Assembly: GCA_002490425.1 (NCBI GenBank)
Contig: DKTZ01000016.1
Span: 10,667-74,666, forward strand
Source of the DNA: Ruminococcaceae bacterium UBA7217
GTDB lineage: Bacteria > Bacillota > Clostridia > Oscillospirales > Acutalibacteraceae
DNA length: 64,000 nt
Reading direction: 5' to 3'
Positions 24,851 to 31,602 of the stretch are shown piece after piece. The notes beneath the pieces are model-generated. The model saw only the letters and a program-made list of their open reading frames with translations, was not told where the DNA came from and ran no database searches. The stretch's first letter is position 1. Each line of letters begins with the position of its first letter. The translations under genes were made by a program, and so were the position numbers.

Positions 24851-25185
24851 ATATTCACCTCCGTTGTTTTTCTGATTACAGCCCAAATATAAACGCATTT
24901 ATCGCCGAGCATTACTCTTTCGCATCTGTCGATTTTATAAAGCGCATTATCTGAATCAATTACTCTTGCATCCTCGGAAAGACATGTGAGGTCGTGATTT
25001 GCAGGGCCTAAATAAAGGTATACATCATTTTTATTTACACCGATTTCCGTAAAATCTCCCTCTAAATACAGCTTTGTTTTATAGCGTATAGGCTGAATAT
25101 GCGCTTTAAAGCTTTCGCTGTAATGCCCTTTCTCAAGGCGCAGACGGCAGGTTCTGCCGTGTTTAAAAATTCCGTTAAGCGTCAT
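24847..25185 (-). CDS. Phage head-closure-like protein
   Basis: The 112-residue product is rich in beta-strand-forming residues (KLYLEGDFTEIG, VYLYLGPANHDL) and sits where head-closure or stopper proteins are found, between the connector and tail-completion genes. It overlaps the next gene by four bases and starts 15 bases after the previous one. No defining motif is recognised, so the call rests on size and gene order. Confidence 0.48.
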   Translation of the reverse strand: MTLNGIFKHGRTCRLRLEKGHYSESFKAHIQPIRYKTKLYLEGDFTEIGVNKNDVYLYLGPANHDLTCLSEDARVIDSDNALYKIDRCERVMLGDKCVYIWAVIRKTTEVNI

Positions 25186-25200
25186 TTTGCATCTCCTTAT

Positions 25201-25560
25201 TTAAAAGCCCTTGAAAATAAAGCCGATATCAGTAAAGCAGTCAGCCTTTGAAAAAGCGTCTGCGAGCAGCTTTTCTGCGCTTTCCAATATTGACGATGAT
25301 GAACGGCGGACTGTTACGTCGCCTGTTTTAATATAGTCGCAGTAATCGTCAAGGCAGATGCACAAAAGTGCATAACGGTATGCGGTAAATGCGGCGGCAG
25401 CAAAAATCGCATCAACTTCTTCGCCTGTACAGTTTTCCTTAAGCCTTTTTGAAAGAGTGCTTGCTGAGGCACGGCTCAATCCAGAAATTTTTTCATTATC
25501 CTCTTCAGGAAAATCAAAAAGACGCTTTACCTCTTCAAAAACCGCCTTTGAATCAATCAT
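25201..25560 (-). CDS. Phage head-tail connector-like protein
   Basis: The 119-residue, mostly helical protein lies directly after the capsid gene and overlaps it by four bases (ATGA). Helical connector or adaptor proteins of about 100-120 residues occupy this place in HK97- and SPP1-like phages. An Ala-rich helix (AIFAAAAFTAYRYALL) sits near residues 50-67. The role is inferred from position. Confidence 0.5.
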   Translation of the reverse strand: MIDSKAVFEEVKRLFDFPEEDNEKISGLSRASASTLSKRLKENCTGEEVDAIFAAAAFTAYRYALLCICLDDYCDYIKTGDVTVRRSSSSILESAEKLLADAFSKADCFTDIGFIFKGF

Positions 25561-26585
25561 TCTGTTTCACCTAAGGTCATAGCAACCGATGCCTTATCGC
25601 AAATTTTTGCAAAACCGTAAGTCTGAGTAATTGCGGCTCTTTCGAGCTGACGGTCAATAAGCTTGTCGAAATCCGTAACAATTCCGCCTGCTGTTACCAT
25701 TTCAAGCGTATAATTCCTGTCAAAAGCTAAAACGCCGTTGTTCACCATTTTACTTATGATAAGGTTTGCGCCCAACGGAGTTATCGCCTTGCCCGTCGCA
25801 TGGAAATTAAGGCCTGCGGCGGCATCGCGCATTTCAGGGAAGCACATAATGCGTGATGCAATATCGCCTGATGTTATAATAGTATTCATTGTGTACGGGT
25901 CCAGACTGCTCCAAAGCTTAACAAGGTCTGAATACGAAAGCGGAGCAGTGCTGTCACGTTCAATAACCTTTACAGCATTGTCATTGCCGTCACCCTCTAA
26001 AATTGCTGAAATTGCCTCTGCTGTTTGGATACGTGAAAGATAAGCGCCGATTTCTCTGAGTGCGACCGAAAAAATGTCAAGACGCTGAAAACGAAGTGCT
26101 TCATAAGATGCAACAAGCATTTTACCGCTTTTGTGAAGCTTTACAAGGTTGCTCTTTGTTTTAATATGTGCTTCGGGAATATTTCCTCCCTCGGCAATAG
26201 GGTTATATTCCGCAATTTCTGCGCCGAGTTCTTTTTCGGGAAGAGAAGCAATGGTTCTGTAATCAAGACCGTTAATGTCGGTGCGTGTTGCGATAATATC
26301 GTCAATATTGCAGTTTTCATTCATACCTTGTCTGACAGCCCTGCCCACATATTCAGGGAAGAGCACCGCTGAATCAGATGTCTGGAAAAATTTTTCAATG
26401 GGCGAAGAATTAGCGCCCTTAATTTTAATGTCAAAGCGTTTAAGCTGACGCTCAAATGCGTCAAGTCCTTCAAGAGATGTTCCCTTGTAGTTTTCGGACG
26501 GGTCAATATGCTCAAGCTCAGCGTTAATGCCGAAGGGTGAACGGTAAAGTCCCTTGTCAAGTTTAATTGTTTCAAATGTTGCCAT
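25557..26585 (-). CDS. Phage major capsid protein, HK97-fold type
   Basis: The 342-residue product follows the protease gene and precedes connector genes, the usual capsid position. It reads like HK97-fold coat proteins that carry little or no N-terminal delta domain: an N-arm with SPIEKFF, an E-loop-like region, a long spine helix region (ALREIGAYLSRIQTAEAISAIL near 180-200) and an A-domain-type strand near the end (LEMVTAGGIVTDFDK). It has an AGGAGG-type site. No frameshift or stop interrupts it. If the operon is expressed, this would be the shell subunit. Confidence 0.75.
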   Translation of the reverse strand: MATFETIKLDKGLYRSPFGINAELEHIDPSENYKGTSLEGLDAFERQLKRFDIKIKGANSSPIEKFFQTSDSAVLFPEYVGRAVRQGMNENCNIDDIIATRTDINGLDYRTIASLPEKELGAEIAEYNPIAEGGNIPEAHIKTKSNLVKLHKSGKMLVASYEALRFQRLDIFSVALREIGAYLSRIQTAEAISAILEGDGNDNAVKVIERDSTAPLSYSDLVKLWSSLDPYTMNTIITSGDIASRIMCFPEMRDAAAGLNFHATGKAITPLGANLIISKMVNNGVLAFDRNYTLEMVTAGGIVTDFDKLIDRQLERAAITQTYGFAKICDKASVAMTLGETE

Positions 26586-26597
26586 ATTTTTTACCTC

Positions 26598-27485
26598 CTA
26601 AAATTTAAATTGACTGTTAATGTCGTTTGTTTCCGATTTCGTTTCCCCGAACTGCGATTTTACGGGGAATATTTTTGCCGTTTTCTTTTCAAAGCTCTTA
26701 TTAAGCTCAAAAAGAATTTTTGCATTGCAAAGATTTATAATGCAGTCTGCGGTTTCGGACGAAAGCTCAGGGAAAAGCATTGAAAAGCCTTTTTGTGCTC
26801 TCGCTTTCATCTCATTTCTGTACTGCTCGGCAAAGCTTAAGTACTTTTCTGCTTTTGCCTTTTTAATTTGAGAATGTGTATTTTCTTTCTGAGACGCCGC
26901 CTTTGTAACTCCTGCATTTCGCTGTGCGGGAACTGCTACAAAGGACCACTCATAAGCATCTGTAACACCGTTTATAGTCTTAAAGCAAAGAGTGTCGCCG
27001 TAAAATTTGCCTGCCCGATGTCCGCAAACGCTCTCACCGCAAACGGAGCATACCTTTTCGGAGCAATTGCAGGAAACGCTGACCTCTTTTTTTATTCCGC
27101 TTTCAATGTCACGGATTAAATCCTCGTTTTTTGCGCTTTTCACCGTGTAGCACCAAGCCTTTAAGTATTTGTAGCCTTCGCCGTATTCGGTTTTTCTGCC
27201 GCTGTCACAAATTAGCTCCGTTTTATATGTCCTGCAAATCTGGTCTTCCGAGCGGTTGCTGTGATTTAAAATTCCAGTTTTGCCTATGAAAAGTTTTTCA
27301 AGATTTTTAAGTGCCCCGTCTGAGAACACCTCAAAATCACGGTCGATTTCATTGTCGCAAAGTATTACCGAAAATGTGAAAATATCATCTGCCGAAAGTT
27401 TTTTAAGGCTCTGGCGGTTAATAAGCTCCAAATCCTCTGCGGACACGTCGCTTAAAGCGGGATTTGCCTCATAATTTTTTACCAT
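26598..27485 (-). CDS. Phage prohead protease/scaffold-like protein with a cysteine cluster
   Basis: The 295-residue protein starts at 27485 (MVKNYEANPAL) with GGAGGTGAAACA; upstream in-frame codons lack a site. The region around residues 45-215 resembles phage maturation proteases. It ends in the segment DAYEWSFVAVPAQRNAGV, which is typical of clostridial phage prohead proteases. Before this lies a cluster C-N-C-x4-C-x2-C-G-x3-C-G-H (near 172-188) that could bind zinc. The C-terminal part (about 220-295) is charged and helical, as expected for a fused scaffold. It precedes the capsid gene by 12 bases. Confidence 0.68.
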   Translation of the reverse strand: MVKNYEANPALSDVSAEDLELINRQSLKKLSADDIFTFSVILCDNEIDRDFEVFSDGALKNLEKLFIGKTGILNHSNRSEDQICRTYKTELICDSGRKTEYGEGYKYLKAWCYTVKSAKNEDLIRDIESGIKKEVSVSCNCSEKVCSVCGESVCGHRAGKFYGDTLCFKTINGVTDAYEWSFVAVPAQRNAGVTKAASQKENTHSQIKKAKAEKYLSFAEQYRNEMKARAQKGFSMLFPELSSETADCIINLCNAKILFELNKSFEKKTAKIFPVKSQFGETKSETNDINSQFKF

Positions 27486-27501
27486 TGTTTCACCTCCGAA
27501 T

Positions 27502-28638
27502 TTAACTGTTTGATGCAGTGTTTTCAATTGCCTTTGCCTGAGCGAGATATAGCTTTGCTCTTGCTTCGTCAAGCGAATCCTGAAGCGTGATGTCGTCCCA
27601 AATTACCGTAATGCCGTCGCAGTTACCCTGAGTTCGCAAAAACATATCGCAAATCTTCTCAATAACCGGGGTCAAAAGCCTGCGGTAGCTCCAAAGCTCC
27701 GTTGTGAGAACATCTGCCTGAATTGTGCTCATACGTTCCGTGGTTGACCAGGAAAAACCGAGCATAAACGGTGGCAATGACAGCTTTGAAAGAATTTGTT
27801 CTAAAATCTGCCTTACGGGAACTTCGCTGTCAATAATCTGATTGTCTGCACCTATAACTTTGATGTTAACGTCGCCCACCGCAACAAAATCACGCACCTC
27901 TGAGCTTGCCATTGCATTTGACCATTCGGCGGCAATTTGCTCGGCTCTCTCCTTTGCAAAACTGCGGTCAATTAAATCACTGCCGGGGTTGTAGGTTACG
28001 GCAAAGCGAAGATTGCCCATTCTTTCAAAATTTTTACCTATCGAAGAATAAATTTTCATAAGAATATCGCTCATAAACGGCAGTCCTTTAAGTATTGAGT
28101 TTCCGAAAATTTCGCCTGCGTCGGGGTTTAACGCCGTGTAGAACAGGAGTTCCTGAAAATTTAACGGCTCGCCAGAAAAAGAATCGGGACGGCAGATAAG
28201 CACACGGCTGAAATCGTCTTTGCTCCGCTTTAAATTTATATCCTTTGCAGGTACTGCATAAAGCGAATGAATATCGCCGTTTTCGTTTAAAATTATTTCA
28301 CCTGCCGCCGTTCCATAGGTTAAAAGTTCGGTAAAATAGGTGTCGGTGAAGAGCTGTAATCCGCACCGCCCTGAACCTGCGTTAACCGTCTTGTAAAATT
28401 TGTCAAGAGCCTTTTGGTATTTTTCGTTATTTGCTTTAACTGTAAATCCGCCCGTAAGCCGCACGGTTTTGCTTATTGCGGCGTCAATCACGGGAACACT
28501 GTCACGAAGGCTCTTGTAAAGTGACAGATTTACATTTCTTTCGGGAAATCGGAAAAGTGTATTTGAAGAGTATTCCGAGGCAGTCTGTGCCGCCTTTACG
28601 GGAGTTCCTCTTTTAATGAGTTTGTCAAATACGCTCAT
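27502..28638 (-). CDS. Phage portal protein
   Basis: The 378-residue protein would form the dodecameric DNA channel of the head vertex. The start at 28638 (MSVFDKLIK) has AAAGGAGAATTT; the longer frame from 28689 lies inside terL. Portal-like features are the stem/clip region VPVIDAAISKTVRL near 50, ILMKIYSSIGKNFERMGNLRF near 200, and the C-terminal SKLSLPPFMLGFSWSTTERMS near 285-305. The last of these is common in clostridial portal proteins. It follows terL and overlaps its end by 14 bases. Confidence 0.8.
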   Translation of the reverse strand: MSVFDKLIKRGTPVKAAQTASEYSSNTLFRFPERNVNLSLYKSLRDSVPVIDAAISKTVRLTGGFTVKANNEKYQKALDKFYKTVNAGSGRCGLQLFTDTYFTELLTYGTAAGEIILNENGDIHSLYAVPAKDINLKRSKDDFSRVLICRPDSFSGEPLNFQELLFYTALNPDAGEIFGNSILKGLPFMSDILMKIYSSIGKNFERMGNLRFAVTYNPGSDLIDRSFAKERAEQIAAEWSNAMASSEVRDFVAVGDVNIKVIGADNQIIDSEVPVRQILEQILSKLSLPPFMLGFSWSTTERMSTIQADVLTTELWSYRRLLTPVIEKICDMFLRTQGNCDGITVIWDDITLQDSLDEARAKLYLAQAKAIENTASNS

Positions 28639-29905
28639 AAATTCTCCTTTCTGTTCTCGGAGCAGACAGGGCGAAAAATCCGCCGTCATTTTGTCTGTGC
28701 GTAGTTACAAAATAGCGAATATCGTCCATTGCGTGGTCGTTTTCTTTCTTCGGAGCGTCTTTACCCGCATTTTCGTCCCAGCGGTAAAGCGAAAATTCAC
28801 GGATTGCATCTGTGCAGGAAGTGTGAATTTTGATTTTTCCGCTTTTTAAAAATTCAGACACCTTTCGTATTCCGTAGGCAACGTCATTTTTAGCAGGGAT
28901 TACCTTAAATTTTCCGCCTCGGCGGATGCACTCAATAAACGATGCTGCCGATGGGTCAACAATCACTGCGCTGATTTTTCTGTTGCCTGCAAGCTCGCAG
29001 AGCTTACCGTAATATTCCGAGTCGGTCATCTGAAAGCCTTTCGCACGGGAGTCGTGATAAAATTCGGAAATACGGTACCAAATTCCGTCCTTTTCACCCC
29101 AAAGCCCCATTGAGCAAGGGTTTACCGTTCCGTAATCGCAGGAGATGTAGTATTGAGAAAATCCGCCGATTTCTTCCGAATAGGTGTGAACACCCTCTTT
29201 AAAAAAAGGATAGACAAGTCCGTCCGTGCAGACCCATTTTCCCTCGATGAACCTTTCGTAAAACATACCTGAATAGAGCCTTTTGTAGCGCTCTCGGATT
29301 TCACTTGTGAGGGACGGGTTGTCGCTCATAAGAAAATGCAGGTAAAGACAGTTTTTCTCCTTGCATTTTTTAATCCATTCCTTGTAAAACCAGTGATGCG
29401 GATTTTCGGGATTGCAGTTAAACCAAAGCTTTGAGCCGTCAACGGAGCACCGTGCAATTGCCTGCTGCGTAAAGGATTTCGGCATAAGCGCCACCTCGTC
29501 AAGCATTACGCCCGAAAGCGTAATACCCTGTATGAGCGACGATGAGCTTTCGTCACGGCCGCCGAAAAGATAAAATCTGTTCTGTTTACCGCCGAAGGAT
29601 ATGTAAACAAGATTTGCACTCAGCTTTTCCGTCACCGTAAACCCCATCTGTCGCAATACGGGAATTATGGGCGTTATGACGTTGCACCGAAGTGACGTTA
29701 TCGTTTTACCGCACACGGCAAAGTCGGAATCCGAAAATCTGTAAAATGCCCAAAGCACAAACGAGAGGGTCATACAAAGAGTCTTTCCGCTTCTTACTGC
29801 CCCGTCGCAAATTATCCCGATTTTGTCCTTATGCTCGCTTTCCTCGCACCACCAGTTAAGTACCTGTAATTGCTTAGGCGAAAACGGTGTGAACGATTTA
29901 TTCAT
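28625..29905 (-). CDS. Phage terminase large subunit (PBSX-like)
   Basis: The 426-residue packaging motor starts at 29905 (MNKSFTPFSPKQ), eight bases inside the end of terS, with GGCGGA upstream; the longer frame is a shadow of terS. The ATPase has a Walker A-like GAVRSGKT near residue 38 and a Walker B-like SGVMLDEVAL near 130. The nuclease acidic residues are in place in CDYGTVNP, VIVDPSAA and DHAMDDIRY. All catalytic positions are therefore kept, so the motor looks functional. It belongs to the Terminase_3 type. Confidence 0.88.
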   Translation of the reverse strand: MNKSFTPFSPKQLQVLNWWCEESEHKDKIGIICDGAVRSGKTLCMTLSFVLWAFYRFSDSDFAVCGKTITSLRCNVITPIIPVLRQMGFTVTEKLSANLVYISFGGKQNRFYLFGGRDESSSSLIQGITLSGVMLDEVALMPKSFTQQAIARCSVDGSKLWFNCNPENPHHWFYKEWIKKCKEKNCLYLHFLMSDNPSLTSEIRERYKRLYSGMFYERFIEGKWVCTDGLVYPFFKEGVHTYSEEIGGFSQYYISCDYGTVNPCSMGLWGEKDGIWYRISEFYHDSRAKGFQMTDSEYYGKLCELAGNRKISAVIVDPSAASFIECIRRGGKFKVIPAKNDVAYGIRKVSEFLKSGKIKIHTSCTDAIREFSLYRWDENAGKDAPKKENDHAMDDIRYFVTTHRQNDGGFFALSAPRTERRIYERI

Positions 29906-30368
29906 AAGTGTCCGCCTGCCTTGCACTGTTTGAAATAGCCTCGTAAATAGACATTGCGCCTGAATTTTCTTTGGCGGACTCAATTTCTGCCAGCTTTTCG
30001 AGAGCCTTAAGCCTGTCGTAAAACTTAATCTCAATTCCTTTGCCGACATTATATTTGATTTCCGACACGGAGAATAAATCGAGCGAATGTGTATCTGCGT
30101 TCTCTCCGAAATGTATTGCAAGGTCGACTGCGTCTGCAACCGAGCCGAATGCAATTCTGCGAAGTCCCGTAAGAGCGGCGCTCTCTTTTGCATTTCTCTC
30201 CTTAATTTTTTCGATTTCATCCGAAATCTGCTTTTGCCGTAAAAGCTTTTCTGCTTTTTTCTGCGGAAAGACTGTGAAGCCTGCCTTATATGCCGCCTCC
30301 GAAGGATTTCCGAGGACTGCGGCAAGACAACAAAATTCCGCTTCCTTTTTTGTAAGATTTTTGCCCAT
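29898..30368 (-). CDS. Phage terminase small subunit
   Basis: The 156-residue protein opens with KNLTKKEAEFCCLAAVLGNPSEAAYKAGF, a helix-turn-helix typical of Terminase_2 small subunits that choose the DNA to be packaged. A coiled segment (RLKALEKLAEIESAKEN) near residue 125 would serve oligomerisation. It has an AAAGGAGGCAGAT site and is the first gene of the head operon. No regulator, integrase or replication gene lies ahead of it. Confidence 0.85.
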   Translation of the reverse strand: MGKNLTKKEAEFCCLAAVLGNPSEAAYKAGFTVFPQKKAEKLLRQKQISDEIEKIKERNAKESAALTGLRRIAFGSVADAVDLAIHFGENADTHSLDLFSVSEIKYNVGKGIEIKFYDRLKALEKLAEIESAKENSGAMSIYEAISNSARQADTYE

Positions 30369-30856
30369 ATCTGCCTCCTTTGTATTCGGAAAATAAATTT
30401 AATAAAGCATTTTTTACTTTTTTTCGTTCTGTTTCATAAATTTATCTTCCATAAATAGTACAAACAGACGTTCTATTTCCGCAAAACGTGAAAATATCCC
30501 GCCTGATAGTTAAAAATATTCTAAGTTCTTTATATATTGCTCCGTTTAAAATCGGAATTGATATTATTACGCAAAAAATATATAATTAGTATACTTAATA
30601 TTCTCATTATGCAAAATAAACCGAATATTACAAAACCGTAATGAAAACAGTCACCGAAAAGTCACATTTGACCGATATAATAACGTTGAAGGTTCGAAGA
30701 GCCGAGTGAAGAACCCCCTCATAGGCAAAACATACCCCACTTCTTCATCACATTTTGGCACAAATCCCAAAGACTCTTTAAAACAAAGTATTTTTAACCG
30801 TATCTCCCCTTTGGCTCTTCCTGCCTTCAAATTCAATCTAAAAGGAGATAAATACT
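30369..30856. other. Divergent spacer between the head operon and the ABC exporter
   Basis: These 488 bases carry no convincing gene. The left half is very AT-rich and would contain the promoter of the head operon; no clear consensus was found. The right half holds a TATAAT (30676-30681) without a good -35 box, followed by GGTTC/GAACC (30691-30715), a possible leader hairpin for the ABC genes. An antisense 61-codon frame was rejected. Confidence 0.5.
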
Positions 30857-30928
30857 ATGAAAAAACTTTTATTTATTTTGCCCGTATTGGCTTTATTTGC
30901 CTTAATACTGAAGGGAGCAAAGAAATGA
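30857..30928 (+). CDS. 23-residue membrane peptide coupled to an ABC exporter
   Basis: ATG 30857 follows AAAGGAG (30841-30847) with a suitable spacer. The frame encodes MKKLLFILPVLALFALIL plus the tail KGAKK: one hydrophobic helix between lysine ends, and TGA overlaps the ABC ATPase start as ATGA. It resembles small single-span proteins that adjust transporters, or a bare signal-like peptide. The strong site, coding length and coupling suggest it is real. No family is recognised. It may regulate the permease, or only bring ribosomes to the next gene. Confidence 0.6.
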   Translation: MKKLLFILPVLALFALILKGAKK

Positions 30929-31602
30929 GAATTCTTGAAGTAAATAATTTAACCAAAATCTACGGTAAAGACGAAACCGAGGTAAGAGCACTTGACGGCG
31001 TTTCGTTTTCGGTTGAGCAGGGCGAGTTTATTGCAATTGTAGGTCCGTCAGGTTCTGGCAAATCAACCCTTTTGCATATTTTAGGCGGAGTTGACACGGC
31101 AACAGGCGGTCAGGTAATAATTAACGGAACTGACATAAGCACGCTTGACGAAACAGCGCTTGCAATTTTCCGCAGACGGCAGATAGGTCTTATTTATCAG
31201 TTTTATAACCTTATCCCGATATTAACCGTTGAGGAAAATTTAACTCTTCCTCTGCTTCTTGACGGCAGAAGCCCCGACAAACAGCAAATCGGCACGCTTG
31301 CACAAAAGCTTGGACTTTACAACCGTCTTTCACATTTGCCATCAGAGCTTTCAGGCGGTCAGCAACAAAGAGTATCTATAGGCAGAGCGCTTCTTAATAA
31401 TCCGGCTCTTTTGCTCGCAGACGAGCCGACAGGCAACCTTGACAGTGAAAACAGCAAGGAAATTATGGAGCTTTTGCGCAGATTTAATAAAGAATATAAG
31501 CAAACCGTTATAATCATTACTCACGATGAACGCATCGCACTTTCTGCTGACAGAGTAATTGCCATTCAGGACGGCAGAATAGTGAGAGATGAGGTGAAAT
31601 AA
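30925..31602 (+). CDS. ABC transporter ATP-binding protein (MacB/LolD type)
   Basis: The 225-residue ATPase powers the permease encoded next. Starting at 30925 (MRILEVNNLTKIYG) it shows Walker A GPSGSGKST near residue 39, Q-loop YQFYNLIP near 90, signature LSGGQQQR near 141, and Walker B LLLADEPTGNLDS near 160. These are marks of the export-type FtsX/MacB/LolD group. The long upstream extension of the frame has no start with a ribosome-binding site. It overlaps the small peptide gene by four bases and abuts the permease. The cargo cannot be told; antimicrobial peptide or lipoprotein-type export is common for the family. Confidence 0.93.
   Translation: MRILEVNNLTKIYGKDETEVRALDGVSFSVEQGEFIAIVGPSGSGKSTLLHILGGVDTATGGQVIINGTDISTLDETALAIFRRRQIGLIYQFYNLIPILTVEENLTLPLLLDGRSPDKQQIGTLAQKLGLYNRLSHLPSELSGGQQQRVSIGRALLNNPALLLADEPTGNLDSENSKEIMELLRRFNKEYKQTVIIITHDERIALSADRVIAIQDGRIVRDEVK

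Noticed and set aside
28625..30325. 566-codon version of the terminase large subunit
   Set aside because: The N-terminal 140 codons are a frame shadow of terS; the supported start is 29905.
24395..30368. Reading the phage operon as a complete prophage
   Set aside because: No integrase, repressor, replication, tail, holin or endolysin gene is present on either side.
30430..30470. 12-codon minus-strand frame (MEDKFMKQNEKK) before terS
   Set aside because: No ribosome-binding site and an AT-rich context; too short to support.
30651..30836. 61-codon minus-strand frame in the spacer before the ABC exporter
   Set aside because: No supported start site, and it overlaps the likely promoter/leader of the ABC genes.
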